Part shown: piece after piece, positions 35,401 through 43,550 of the stretch
How positions within the stretch are numbered: the first letter of the stretch is position 1
How the letters are laid out: every line of letters begins with the position of its first letter
DNA from: Betaproteobacteria bacterium
GTDB lineage: Bacteria > Pseudomonadota > Gammaproteobacteria > Burkholderiales > SG8-39
Direction of reading: 5' to 3'
NCBI GenBank assembly: GCA_005881575.1
Contig: VBCA01000011.1
Coordinates: 1 to 64,000, forward strand
Length of the DNA: 64,000 nucleotides
Position numbers and translations under genes: made by a program
The notes under the pieces: model-generated
Seen by the model: the letters and a program-made list of their open reading frames with translations, nothing else
Database searches by the model: none
Told to the model about the DNA's origin: nothing

Positions 35401-35529
35401 GCGCGTCTGATGGGCGTCGAAGGAGTGCTTGAACGCGAAGGTGAAGTGATGCATCTTATAGCCAAGCGGCTGACCGACCACAGCGCCCTTCTGGGGAGGC
35501 TCGCCACGCCGTCGCGGGATTTTCACTGA
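32425..35529 (+). CDS. dnaE2: Error-prone DNA polymerase DnaE2 (ImuC)
   Basis: A 1034-residue alpha-type C-family polymerase specialised for translesion synthesis. The N-terminal PHP domain begins ELHCLSNFTFLRGAS. The palm contains the catalytic acids in PPDIDVDFEHQRREEV. VRPGPIQGD and an OB-fold near the C-terminus (TVFVTLEDETGYVNVIVW) follow. The GTG start lies four bases after the imuB stop. Around residue 130 the frame runs through a palindromic repeat encoding FPHPCPLPKGEGEK, an unusual in-frame insertion. The gene completes the SOS mutasome operon. Confidence 0.95.
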   Translation: MYSPLPAYAELHCLSNFTFLRGASHPEELVKRAAGLGYSALAITDECSLAGAVRAHVTAKEVGLPLVIGSEIRLQDGPRLVLLATDREGYGNLAALITLGRRRTKKGSYSLDWSDLDSGLPGCLVLLTFPHPCPLPKGEGEKHARSVAKRFAGRAWIAAELLQGPDDRARLAALRELGKAYGLPLVASGDVHMHLRSRRPLQDTLTAIRLRTTVQACGHALHPNAERHLRLRMRLAQIYPADLLAETVRVAGRCRFSLEELRYEYPEELVPEGETPASWLRKLAEEGLQRRFPAGASQKIRDLMERELSLIAELRYEPFFLTVHDIVRYARSRGILCQGRGSAANSAVCYALGITEVNPVKQELLFERFISKERNEPPDIDVDFEHQRREEVIQYVYDKYGRERAALAATLITYQPKSALRDVGKALGLDALQVDRIAKSIAWWDDRRELVARLRDSGFDPGSPVMRRLVGLASALLGFPRHLSQHVGGFVISRGALARLVPIENAAMPERSVIQWDKDDLENLGLLKVDVLALGMLSAIRRALDFVNELRSSTITMDSLLREEDPAVYEMMRHADTIGVFQIESRAQMSMLPRLKPEHFYDLVIEIAIVRPGPIQGDMVHPYLRRRAGTEPIDYPNEAVRKVLERTCGVPIFQEQVMQLAVVAAGFTPGEADQLRRAMAAWRRKGGLEPFRKKLMDGMRKNGIPAEFAERIYRQILGFGEYGFPESHSVSFALLAYVSAWLKRHEPAAFLAALLNSQPMGFYTPSQLVQDARRHGVEVRPVEALASEWDCTLEISADANPAVRLGFLLVQGLSQAGAERIVGARRERLFDSVRDLARRAELNRHDLKCLAAAGAFEPLSGHRRHAFWQVAGIETGAHILRDAPVAETPAVLPTPTEGENLVADYASTSLTLGRHPLALLRAHLARLRFATADELKLLPGGTPARAAGIVTGRQRPSTASGTVFVTLEDETGYVNVIVWPHLIERQRRELLGARLMGVEGVLEREGEVMHLIAKRLTDHSALLGRLATPSRDFH
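32823..32843. repeat. Palindromic repeat inside dnaE2
   Basis: CCCTCTCCC and GGGAGAGGG form a perfect 9 bp inverted repeat around AAA. With the preceding CCCTCACCCCTG it is a form widely seen as a dispersed intergenic palindrome in proteobacterial genomes. Here it sits in frame in the PHP-domain region of dnaE2, adding about 14 residues without a stop. Relatives without it should lack this segment. Confidence 0.75.
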
Positions 35530-35530
35530 A

Positions 35531-36076
35531 ATGTACGCGGACACGCTCAAATTGATCGTCACCGGCGACAGGCGGTACCCTTCGCCGCGATTGCCCGAGC
35601 GCCTGAACGGCTTGTTCCGCTCGCTCGGCGACGCGAGCGGCGGACGCGCCGAGCGCATCGAAGACGAGATCTGGAGGCTGTGGATGGCCTACCGGGATTC
35701 CGCGGTGGCGTTCGACCTGGAACGGGCGACGCGCGCTCTCACCGCGCTGGATTTCCCGGCGGCCGAGGGCATCCTCGCGAGACTCGTCGCCACTCACCCG
35801 GATTTCGCAGAAGCCTGGAACAAGCGTGCCACTCTCTACTACATGCAGAGCCGGGACGAGGAAAGCGTGGCCAGCATCCACCGAACGCTAGAGCTCGAGC
35901 CGCGCCACTACGGAGCGATCTGCGGTTTCGCGCAGATCTGCCTGTCGCTCGGAGATGCCGACAGCGCGCTCTTCGCCTTTGACGCCGCGCTGCGCGTCAA
36001 CCCGCACTTGGAGAGCGTGCGCGAGACGATCGACAAGCTGCTCCGCACCCGCCCCGCCGCTGCGGCCCTCCACTGA
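35531..36076 (+). CDS. TPR-containing protein
   Basis: A 181-residue protein with two or three tetratricopeptide-like repeats in the C-terminal half (FAEAWNKRATLYYMQSRDEESVASIHRTLELEPRH, then SALFAFDAALRVNPH). The N-terminal part (RRYPSPRLPERLNGLFRSLGDA) is helical. There is no signal peptide. It begins one base after the dnaE2 stop, so it may be co-transcribed with the mutasome genes. Function unknown; a scaffolding role is likely. Confidence 0.8.
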   Translation: MYADTLKLIVTGDRRYPSPRLPERLNGLFRSLGDASGGRAERIEDEIWRLWMAYRDSAVAFDLERATRALTALDFPAAEGILARLVATHPDFAEAWNKRATLYYMQSRDEESVASIHRTLELEPRHYGAICGFAQICLSLGDADSALFAFDAALRVNPHLESVRETIDKLLRTRPAAAALH

Positions 36077-36094
36077 AAACGGTGCGGAGGCGAA

Positions 36095-37300
36095 TCAGCT
36101 CGCGCGGTACATGTAATCGCGGGTGAGCGGCAGCGGATTGAAGGCGCTGCCCTCCCTGCGAGCCAGCACCTGGTAGATGTTCATCCACTCGTGCTCGAAG
36201 CCGTGCGCACAGCCGGCGATATACACCTGCCAGATGCGATAGCGCTTGTCCCCCGCGGCGGCGATCGCCCGCTCCCGGTTTTGCTCGAGGCGCTTGGCCC
36301 ACTCGAGGCAGGTGCGCGCGTAATGACGCCGCAGCGACTCGGCGTCCGCGACTTCCAGCCCCGCGAGCGCCATCTGGTGAAGCACGAGCGAAAGATGCGG
36401 GAGCTCCCCGTGCGGGAACACGTAGCGGTTAATGAATTCCCCCGCACCGAGGCCCACCCAGCGGTTGTCGGGATCGCTCGCCGTGATGCCGTGATTCATG
36501 ATGAGCCCGCCCTCGGCGAGCAGCGACCGGATTTTCGCGAAATAGGCCTTGAGATGGCGCAGGCCCACGTGCTCGAACATGCCGACGCTCGCGATCTTGT
36601 CGAAGACGCCCTCGCCCGGAATATCGCGGTAGTCCTGCAGGCGCACCTCGCAGCGGCCCTCGAGTCCCTCCTCCCGGATGCGCTGCGCGGCGAATTCATA
36701 CTGGTTCCGGCTGAGCGTGACGCCCGTAGCGCGCGCGCCGTATTTCTTGGCCGCACGCAAAATCAGCGCGCCCCAGCCGCAGCCGATGTCCAGAAACCGC
36801 TCGCCCGGCTTGACGAGGAGCTTGTTGAGGATGTGATCGAGTTTCTGTTCCTGGGCGAGCTCCAGGGAATCGGTCTCGCTGCGAAAGTAGGCGCAGGAAT
36901 ACACCATGTTCCGGTCCAGCCACAGCGAATAGAACTCGTTCGAGACGTCGTAGTGGTACTGGATGGCGTCGCGATCGCGCTTGCGGCTGTGGCGCCAAAC
37001 GCGCCGCAATCCCCTGCCCCCGTGGGAAGCGGCGCCCCGGGCGAAGCTTTCGGCGACGCGGAACACCTCCAGGATCGGCCCTTCGACACGCAGGTAACCT
37101 TCGACGTAGGCCTGGCCGAGCTTCATCAGGTCGGGAGACAGCAGGAAGCGAAGCGCCCAGGGGCTCGGCACGCCGATCTTCACCTTGGGCTCGCTCGCGA
37201 GATCGAAGGCGCGGCCGTTCCACAGCTCGAGGCGCAACGGGATGGTTGCGGAGCGCTTGAGCTTCGCGATCAGCCGTTCAAGGCGATGTTCGAGGAACAC
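36095..37300 (-). CDS. cfa: Cyclopropane-fatty-acyl-phospholipid synthase
   Basis: The enzyme transfers a methylene group from S-adenosylmethionine to unsaturated acyl chains of membrane phospholipids, usually in stationary phase or acid stress. The 401 residues carry the conserved IQYHYDVSNEFYSLWLD, the SAM-binding FLDIGCGWGALILRAAKKYG, and the downstream GMFEHVG and NHGI segments with active-site residues. The protein is typical in length. It is convergent with the TPR gene and divergent from the Bug receptor gene. Confidence 0.93.
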   Translation of the reverse strand: MFLEHRLERLIAKLKRSATIPLRLELWNGRAFDLASEPKVKIGVPSPWALRFLLSPDLMKLGQAYVEGYLRVEGPILEVFRVAESFARGAASHGGRGLRRVWRHSRKRDRDAIQYHYDVSNEFYSLWLDRNMVYSCAYFRSETDSLELAQEQKLDHILNKLLVKPGERFLDIGCGWGALILRAAKKYGARATGVTLSRNQYEFAAQRIREEGLEGRCEVRLQDYRDIPGEGVFDKIASVGMFEHVGLRHLKAYFAKIRSLLAEGGLIMNHGITASDPDNRWVGLGAGEFINRYVFPHGELPHLSLVLHQMALAGLEVADAESLRRHYARTCLEWAKRLEQNRERAIAAAGDKRYRIWQVYIAGCAHGFEHEWMNIYQVLARREGSAFNPLPLTRDYMYRAS

Positions 37301-37392
37301 GTTGTCTCACCGGAAGGGAGAACATCATAGCATCGCGCCGGAGGGGTTCGTATACCATTGCGCGAGGCGCCGTCACCCTGCAGGAGGACAGC

Positions 37393-38346
37393 ATGAGTCG
37401 TTTCGCGGTACTGGCGTTCGCCGCCTTGTTTTCGCTCGCTTCGTGGGCGCAATACCCCTCGCGGCCGATCAAGCTGATCGTGCCGATCCCGCCGGGAGGC
37501 GCGCCCGATATCTCGGCGCGGGTCATCGGACAGAGGCTCTCCGAGCTCCTCGGCCAGCCCGTGGTCGTGGAAAACCGCCCGGGCTCGAACGGCAACATCG
37601 CGATGGATCTGGTCGCGAAGTCCCCGCCGGACGGCACCACGCTCGCGCTGCTCGCCGACAGCATGATCACCATCAACCCGCATCTGTACAAGGAGATGCA
37701 GACCGATCCCCTCAAGGATCTCGCGCCGGTCGCCTCGGTCGTATCGAATCAATGGGTGCTGTCGGTCAACCCCTCCGTGCCGGTCAAGAATTTCAGGGAA
37801 TTCGTCGAGTACGCGCGCCAGGCCCGGCCGCCGCTCGCTTATGCCTCGGGCGGCAACGGCAGCATCCATCAGCTGGCCATGGAGATGCTCAAGCAGCGCG
37901 CGAGCATCGATCTCATACACGTGCCTTACAAGGGAGGCGCTCCCGCCGCCACGGCAACCGTCGCAGGCGAGGTCGCGGCGATGTTTTCCGGCACCTCGAG
38001 CGCCCCCCAGATCAAGGCGGGCAGGCTGCGCGCCCTTGCGGTGACGGGCTCGCAGCGCTCGGCGCTCTTTCCCGATCTTCCGACGATCTCCGAGTTCTAC
38101 CCCGGCTACGAGGTCACGATCTGGCTGGGCTTGTTCGCGGCCGCCGGAACGCCGGAAGCGGTGCTCGCCAAGCTTCACGCCGAGGTCAACAAGGCGCTCG
38201 CCGAGAGCGAAACGAGGAGCAAGCTCGCCGCCGCGGGGGGACTGGAGGCCTACGTCACAACGGCCGCGGAGTTCGCGGCCTTGATCCGGCGCGATTACGA
38301 CAAGTACGGAAAACTGGTGAGGGACGTCGGCGTCAAGCTTGAATAG
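37393..38346 (+). CDS. Bug-type tripartite tricarboxylate receptor
   Basis: A periplasmic solute receptor of the Bordetella uptake gene family, 317 residues. It has a signal peptide ending in ASWAQ, then YPSRPIKLIVPIPPGG, VENRPGSNGNIAMDLVAKSPPDGTTL and HVPYKGGAPA, all standard for Bug proteins. These bind carboxylates, amino acids or aromatic acids. Here it precedes Liv-type ABC permeases rather than TctA/TctB membrane partners. It may therefore feed or accompany the ABC transporter. The ligand is unknown. Confidence 0.93.
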   Translation: MSRFAVLAFAALFSLASWAQYPSRPIKLIVPIPPGGAPDISARVIGQRLSELLGQPVVVENRPGSNGNIAMDLVAKSPPDGTTLALLADSMITINPHLYKEMQTDPLKDLAPVASVVSNQWVLSVNPSVPVKNFREFVEYARQARPPLAYASGGNGSIHQLAMEMLKQRASIDLIHVPYKGGAPAATATVAGEVAAMFSGTSSAPQIKAGRLRALAVTGSQRSALFPDLPTISEFYPGYEVTIWLGLFAAAGTPEAVLAKLHAEVNKALAESETRSKLAAAGGLEAYVTTAAEFAALIRRDYDKYGKLVRDVGVKLE

Positions 38347-38367
38347 CCGCAAAACCCGGGGAGACGT

Positions 38368-39243
38368 TTGGAGGCCTTCTTCGCATCGCTGGTGAGCGTC
38401 GCCTTTCACGGCACCGCACTGGGCATGATCCTGTACGTGATATCGGTCGGCTTGTCCGTCACCATGGGCCTGATGGGCTTCGCCAACCTCGCGCACGGAG
38501 TGTTCGCCATGGCGGGAGGCTATGTGCTGACCACCGCGATCTCGCGCTTCGGCGCGCCCTTTCCGCTCGCGCTCGTGCTCGCCTTCGCTTTCGTCGCGGC
38601 CGCCAGCGTGGTCCTGGAGCGGCTCCTGTACTCGAGACTCTACACCGCGAGCGACCTCGAGCAGGTACTCTTCACCATCGGCCTGATCTTCATCGCGGTC
38701 GCCGTGGCGCGCTTCATCTACGGAACGCTGCAGCAGCCGGTCGTGCTGCCCGATTATCTGAAGGGTCAGTTTGCGCTCCTCGGCCGCGATTTTCCGGCTT
38801 ACCGGGTCTTCATCATCGTGTTCAGCGCGGTGATGGTGGGGCTCCTATGGTTCGGCGTCGAGCGCACGCGCTGGGGGGCCATGGTGCGCGCGACGGTGGA
38901 CAACCGCGCCATGGCACAGTCGGTCGGAATCGACACCAAGCGCCTGTTCACGCTCACCTTCGCGCTCGGCAGCGGACTCGCAGGCCTCGGCGGAGGGCTC
39001 GGCGCGGAGATCATCGCGATCCAGCCTTCCTATCCGTTCGAAAACCTCGTGTATTTCCTGGTCGTGGTCTCGGTCGGGGGGCTGGGCAGTCTGCGCGGGC
39101 CGTTCGTGGCGGCCCTCCTGATCGGGATCGCCGACACCGCCTGCAAGTACTGGCTGCCGCAATACGGCGCTTTCCCGATCTACGTCGCCACGATCGCGAT
39201 CCTGCTGTGGCGGCCCGCGGGCCTCGCCGGGCGACACGCATGA
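38368..39243 (+). CDS. Branched-chain amino acid-type ABC permease (LivH family)
   Basis: A 291-residue inner-membrane permease with about eight membrane helices. Family features include LYVISVGLSVTMGLMGFANLAHG at the start and GLGSLRGPFVAALLIGIADT near the C-terminus. It begins at a TTG with GGGGAGA upstream. It forms a transporter with the next three genes. Liv-type systems take up amino acids but also aromatic acids, urea and amides. The 3' end overlaps the next gene by four bases (ATGA). Confidence 0.92.
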   Translation: MEAFFASLVSVAFHGTALGMILYVISVGLSVTMGLMGFANLAHGVFAMAGGYVLTTAISRFGAPFPLALVLAFAFVAAASVVLERLLYSRLYTASDLEQVLFTIGLIFIAVAVARFIYGTLQQPVVLPDYLKGQFALLGRDFPAYRVFIIVFSAVMVGLLWFGVERTRWGAMVRATVDNRAMAQSVGIDTKRLFTLTFALGSGLAGLGGGLGAEIIAIQPSYPFENLVYFLVVVSVGGLGSLRGPFVAALLIGIADTACKYWLPQYGAFPIYVATIAILLWRPAGLAGRHA

Positions 39244-40217
39244 GCGCCCACGCGGGAGGCTACAGCGCGGATCCGCGCATCCGCTGGATCGAGTCCCTGC
39301 CGTGGATCGTCGCCGTCGCGGCATTCTTCGCTCTGCCGGAGTATCTCTCACTCGGGGCGCGCATCCTGATCTACATCCTCTACGCCCTGTCCCTCGATCT
39401 GATCGTCGGCTACGCGGGAATCGTCACGCTCGGCCACAGCGCCTATTTCGGCCTGGGTGCCTACGTCGCGGGGATTCTCGCCGCCAAGGCGGGAATCGGC
39501 GATCCGATGGTGCAGCTCGCCGCCGCGGCGGCCGCCGGAGCCTTGCTCGGAATCGGCACCGGCGCGATCATTCTGCGGACGAAGGCACTGACGCTACTCA
39601 TGCTCACGCTCGCGATCACCTCCGTAATGCTGGAGATCGCCAACAAGGCCACCGCGCTCACCGGCGGCGCGGACGGCCTGTCCGGAGTCATCGTCGCGCC
39701 GATTTTCGGTTTGTTCAGGTTCGACATCTTCGGCAAGACCGCCTACCTCTATTGCCTCCTCGCGCTGCTCATCGGCTGGTGGCTGGTGAGGAAGATGATC
39801 TATTCGCCGTTCGGGACTTCGCTCACGGGAGTGCGCGAAAACAGCCTGCGCATGCACGCGATCGGCGCGCCGGTCTATTGGCGCCTGGTCCTCGTCTACA
39901 CGCTCTCGGCGACGATCGCCGGCGTCGCCGGAGGCCTGATCACCCAGACCAATCAGTTCGTCGGCCTGAACGTATTCTCCTTCGAGTCCGCCGGCGAGCT
40001 GCTGGTGATGCTGATCCTCGGCGGCGTCGGGCGCATCTACGGCGCCTTCGTCGGGCCGGTCGTGTATCTGATCGCGCAGGATCTGCTCGCCAAGCAGTTC
40101 CCGGAGTACTGGTACTTCGGCATCGGGACGATGCTCGTGCTCGTGGTGATGTTCGCCCGCGGCGGAATCCTCGGCATTCTCGACAGCATCCTGGTGAAGT
40201 TGCGGAGAAGGCCGTGA
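39240..40217 (+). CDS. Branched-chain amino acid-type ABC permease (LivM family)
   Basis: A 325-residue permease with about nine membrane helices. LDLIVGYAGIVTLGHSAYFGLGAYVAG is a strong LivM signature, and VRENSLRMHAIGAPVYWRLVLVYTLSATIAGVAGGL follows. The ATG overlaps the stop of the first permease, and its own stop overlaps the ATPase start (GTGA). It is the second transmembrane subunit of the Liv-type transporter. Confidence 0.93.
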   Translation: MSAHAGGYSADPRIRWIESLPWIVAVAAFFALPEYLSLGARILIYILYALSLDLIVGYAGIVTLGHSAYFGLGAYVAGILAAKAGIGDPMVQLAAAAAAGALLGIGTGAIILRTKALTLLMLTLAITSVMLEIANKATALTGGADGLSGVIVAPIFGLFRFDIFGKTAYLYCLLALLIGWWLVRKMIYSPFGTSLTGVRENSLRMHAIGAPVYWRLVLVYTLSATIAGVAGGLITQTNQFVGLNVFSFESAGELLVMLILGGVGRIYGAFVGPVVYLIAQDLLAKQFPEYWYFGIGTMLVLVVMFARGGILGILDSILVKLRRRP

Positions 40218-40966
40218 ACATCGCTCTGGAGACGCGCGGATTGTGCAAGAGCTTCGGCGCGCTCACCGTGGCGGACGACATCGATTTCCGTCTGGAGAGC
40301 GGCGCTCGCCATGCCTTGATCGGTCCGAACGGCGCCGGGAAAACCACCTTCGTCAACATGCTCACCGGGGCGTTGCCGCCCTCCTCCGGAACGATCGTGC
40401 TGGGCGGCGAGGATATCACCGCGATGAGACAGGCGAAGCGGGTGAAGCGGGGCCTCGGCCGGACGTTCCAGATCAACGCCCTCTTCCGCCGCCTTCCGGT
40501 GCTCGACAACGTCGCCCTGGCGGTGGCCGAGCGCTGCGGCGTCGCGCGGCGCATGCTGCGCGCGGCGAGCGCCCACGGCGACGTGCGCGAGGAAAGCATG
40601 GAGCTGCTCGCGACGCTCGGCCTCGCCGAGGACGCGGGCGTTCGCATCCTCGACCTGCCCTACGGCAAGCAGCGCCTGGTCGAAATCGCGATCGCGCTCG
40701 GGCTGAAGCCCAGCGTGCTGCTCCTCGACGAGCCCGCCGCGGGCGTGCCTTCGCTGGAATCGCACCGCATCCTCCAGGTGCTGGACAATCTGCCCAAGCA
40801 CATCGCCATTCTCATCATCGAGCACGACATGGACCTCGTGTTCCGCTTCGCGCAGCGCATCACCGTGCTCGTGCAAGGCGAGGTCCTGGTCGAGGGGCCG
40901 CCGGACGAGATCGCCAGGGACCGGCGCGTACACCAGGTCTATCTCGGCGAGCAGCACCATGCCTGA
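40214..40966 (+). CDS. Liv-type ABC transporter ATP-binding protein (LivG family)
   Basis: A 250-residue ATPase. Walker A is GPNGAGKTT, the Q-loop is in RTFQ, the ABC signature is modified to LPYGKQR as in LivG proteins, Walker B is VLLLDEPAAG, and the His switch follows in EHDMDLVF. It starts at a GTG overlapping the permease stop. It overlaps the second ATPase by eight bases. Confidence 0.93.
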   Translation: MNIALETRGLCKSFGALTVADDIDFRLESGARHALIGPNGAGKTTFVNMLTGALPPSSGTIVLGGEDITAMRQAKRVKRGLGRTFQINALFRRLPVLDNVALAVAERCGVARRMLRAASAHGDVREESMELLATLGLAEDAGVRILDLPYGKQRLVEIAIALGLKPSVLLLDEPAAGVPSLESHRILQVLDNLPKHIAILIIEHDMDLVFRFAQRITVLVQGEVLVEGPPDEIARDRRVHQVYLGEQHHA

Positions 40967-41654
40967 GCTCAGACTTCGCGACGTGCGCGCCGGTTACGGC
41001 GAAACGGTGGTCCTCGAAGACATCGCGTTCGAGCTGCCCGAACGCGGTGCGCTCGCGGTCCTCGGCAGGAACGGGGTAGGCAAGACCACGCTGCTCGCGA
41101 CGATCATGGGGCACACGACTTTTCACGCGGGAAGCATCGAATACCGGGACAAGGCGATCGCGAAGCTGCCCGTCTACGCGCGTTCCCGCCTCGGCATCGG
41201 CCTGGTCCCGCAGGCACGCGACATCTTTCCTTCGCTCACGGTCGAGGAGAACCTCGACGTCGCGACGCGTCCGGGCCGCTGGACCTTCGAGAGGGTCTAC
41301 GATCTCTTCCCGAAGCTCGCCGAGCGGCGCGACCACTGGGGCAACCAGATCTCCGGCGGCGAGCAGCAGATGCTCGCCATCGGGCGCGCGCTGATGGGCA
41401 ACCCTACGCTCCTGCTCATGGACGAGCCGCTCGAAGGGCTCGCGCCCATTATCGTCGAAGTGCTGCTGCAGGCCCTGCAGCGACTCGTCCAGGAGGATTC
41501 GCTTGCGATCGTGCTCGTCGAGCAGCATGCGAAGGTCGCCCTTGGAATCACGCAGAGAGCGCTCGTGCTGAACCGCGGCCGCATCGCTTACAGCGGTCCG
41601 AGCGCGGATCTGCTCGCCGATCCGCAGCGCCTGACCAGCCTGGTGGTCGCCTGA
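40959..41654 (+). CDS. Liv-type ABC transporter ATP-binding protein (LivF family)
   Basis: A 231-residue ATPase with Walker A GRNGVGKTT, signature ISGGEQQM, Walker B LLLMDEPLEG and the LVEQH switch. It pairs with the preceding ATPase to drive the Liv-type transporter. It overlaps that gene by eight bases, completing a tight Bug-permease-permease-ATPase-ATPase operon. pcm follows 13 bases later. Confidence 0.94.
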   Translation: MPELRLRDVRAGYGETVVLEDIAFELPERGALAVLGRNGVGKTTLLATIMGHTTFHAGSIEYRDKAIAKLPVYARSRLGIGLVPQARDIFPSLTVEENLDVATRPGRWTFERVYDLFPKLAERRDHWGNQISGGEQQMLAIGRALMGNPTLLLMDEPLEGLAPIIVEVLLQALQRLVQEDSLAIVLVEQHAKVALGITQRALVLNRGRIAYSGPSADLLADPQRLTSLVVA

Positions 41655-41667
41655 GCCCGGGCGCGAC

Positions 41668-42408
41668 ATGCTCGCCGTCCTGCTCTCAGCGCTTTTCCTG
41701 CTCGCAGTGACGCACACCCAGCCCTCGGAGGCGCAGGACCCGCGCGCGGCCGAGCGCGCGCGGATGGTCGCGGAAATAGCCGCGATGGCGCGCGAAACCG
41801 GCGCGGAGACCGGCCGGCCGAGATTCGGCGAGGCGGTGATGGCGGCAATGGGGAAAGTGCCGCGACACCGCTTCGTCCCCTTACAGGACATCTTCGCCTA
41901 CGACAATCGCCCGCTGCCGATCGGCGAAGGCCAGACGATCTCGCAACCCTACATCGTCGCGCTCATGACCGACTTGCTCGATCCCAAGCCGAGCGATACC
42001 GTGCTCGAGATCGGGACGGGCTCGGGCTACCAAGCGGCGGTGCTCGCCGAGCTGGTCGCGAAGGTCTACACGATTGAGATCGTGGAAGCCCTCGGAATCC
42101 GCGCCAGGCAAGTTCTCGGGGAACTCGGGTACCGCAACGTGGAGGTGCGCGTGGGCGACGGTTACGGCGGCTGGCCCGCGTCCGCGCCCTTCGACGCCAT
42201 CATCGTTACGGCGGCGCCCGCGGCGGTCCCGCAGCCCCTGATCGATCAGCTCAAGCCCGGCGGGCGAATGGTGATCCCGGTAGGTGCGGCATCGGATGTG
42301 CAGCACCTCCTGCTCGTGGAAAAGCAATCCGACGGTCGTACGACGACGCGGCGCACCCTGCCCGTGAGGTTCGTGCCTCTGACACGCGATCGCGGGACGA
42401 AACAGTAG
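41668..42408 (+). CDS. pcm: Protein-L-isoaspartate O-methyltransferase, exported form
   Basis: PCMT repairs isoaspartyl residues in aged proteins using S-adenosylmethionine. The 246 residues include GEGQTISQPYIVALMTDLL and the SAM motif VLEIGTGSGYQAAVLAEL, followed by VRVGDGYGGWP. Unlike the usual cytoplasmic enzyme it starts with a clear signal peptide (LAVLLSALFLLAVTHTQPSEAQ), so it should act in the periplasm. It lies between the transporter genes and LigA, probably in the same operon. Confidence 0.9.
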   Translation: MLAVLLSALFLLAVTHTQPSEAQDPRAAERARMVAEIAAMARETGAETGRPRFGEAVMAAMGKVPRHRFVPLQDIFAYDNRPLPIGEGQTISQPYIVALMTDLLDPKPSDTVLEIGTGSGYQAAVLAELVAKVYTIEIVEALGIRARQVLGELGYRNVEVRVGDGYGGWPASAPFDAIIVTAAPAAVPQPLIDQLKPGGRMVIPVGAASDVQHLLLVEKQSDGRTTTRRTLPVRFVPLTRDRGTKQ

Positions 42409-42435
42409 CGCGGCGCTCATGGCAAAATAGCGGCC

Positions 42436-42717
42436 ATGAGAGACTATTGGCTCAGCAAACTCTTCTTCGATCTGCAGAGCTCCGCTCCGCTCGGCGACGA
42501 ATACCGCGCCAACCGGAAGAAGATCCTCGACCGCTATCCCCTGAAGCCCGAGGTGCGTACTGCGGTCGAGCGCGACGACGTCGCGTTCCTCGCGCCCCGG
42601 GTCAACCCTTATCTCCTCAGGTTCTATTTCGTGGTCGCGGGAATGTCCGAGGCGGATTTCCTGAAAAAAGTGAGGACCGCCGGCGCAGACGCCGCGGCGA
42701 GGTCGAGCCATGGCTAG
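42436..42717 (+). CDS. LigA-type small subunit of an extradiol dioxygenase
   Basis: A 93-residue helical protein starting MRDYWLSKLFFDLQSS, with KKILDRYPLKPEVRTAVERDD and LNPYLLRFYF-like VNPYLLRFYF. It matches the LigA alpha subunit of protocatechuate 4,5-dioxygenase-type enzymes. It overlaps the LigB gene by eight bases, so a LigAB complex is likely. The ring-cleavage substrate is not known. Confidence 0.85.
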   Translation: MRDYWLSKLFFDLQSSAPLGDEYRANRKKILDRYPLKPEVRTAVERDDVAFLAPRVNPYLLRFYFVVAGMSEADFLKKVRTAGADAAARSSHG

Positions 42718-43546
42718 CCTCGCGGGAGTGTTCGCCTCTAGCCATGCCCCGCTCATCATCCGCGGCTGGAAGGACGTCAAGTCCGCGAATCAGCGGGAGC
42801 TGACGAGCTCGCTGACCGAGCTCGGCCGGCGCATCAAGGCCGCCAGGCCAGAGGTGCTGATCGAAATTTCTCCGGATCACTGGGTGAATTTTTTCATCAA
42901 CAACCTGCCGAGCATCTGCGTCGGCGTGGGCGATGAGCACGAAGGTCCCGCCGAACCCTGGATGAAGGACTTCCCCTTCAAGAAGATCGCCGGACATCCG
43001 AAGCTCGCGAACCACATCGTGCAGACCGCGCTCGAGCGCGATTTCGAGCCCTCGGTGTCCCACCACCTGACGCTCGACCACGGCTTCTGCATTCCGCTGT
43101 GGCGGGGTGGGCTCGATCCGCTGCCGCCCATCATCCCGATCATCTTCAACGATCTCGAGCCGCCCTACCCGAGCGTGCGTCGCTGCCTGCAGTGGGGAGC
43201 CATGCTCGCCGAAGCGGTGCGTACGTATCCCGCGGACATCCGCGTGGCGATCCTCGCCACCGGCGGCCTCTCGCATTCGATCGGCGAGCCCACCATGGGC
43301 GAGATCGACGAGCCGTTCGACAGGGAATGTATTCGGCATTTCGAAAAAGGCGAGGAGCGCCCCCTGATCGACTTCCTGAACGAGCGCCTGCCCACGATCG
43401 GCAACGGCGCTGCGGAAATCCGCAACTGGGTCGCGGCGCACGGCGCGGCAGGCGGGCGCGGCTTCGAGCTGATCGGCTACTGCAACTGTCCCGAGGTCTA
43501 CGTCGGCTGCGGCTTCGCTTCGTGGGACGTCGCGGCGCGCGCGTAG
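42710..43546 (+). CDS. LigB-type extradiol ring-cleavage dioxygenase
   Basis: A 278-residue type II (LigB) dioxygenase, the catalytic subunit that cleaves catechol-type rings next to the hydroxyls using Fe(II). Metal ligands are the His of SSHAP and SPDHW; HHLTLDHG and TGGLSHS hold further active-site His residues. It pairs with the LigA gene it overlaps. A MetE-like gene follows after four bases. Possible substrates include protocatechuate, gallate or methylated relatives, but the sequence alone cannot say. Confidence 0.9.
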   Translation: MASLAGVFASSHAPLIIRGWKDVKSANQRELTSSLTELGRRIKAARPEVLIEISPDHWVNFFINNLPSICVGVGDEHEGPAEPWMKDFPFKKIAGHPKLANHIVQTALERDFEPSVSHHLTLDHGFCIPLWRGGLDPLPPIIPIIFNDLEPPYPSVRRCLQWGAMLAEAVRTYPADIRVAILATGGLSHSIGEPTMGEIDEPFDRECIRHFEKGEERPLIDFLNERLPTIGNGAAEIRNWVAAHGAAGGRGFELIGYCNCPEVYVGCGFASWDVAARA

Positions 43547-43550
43547 ACCC

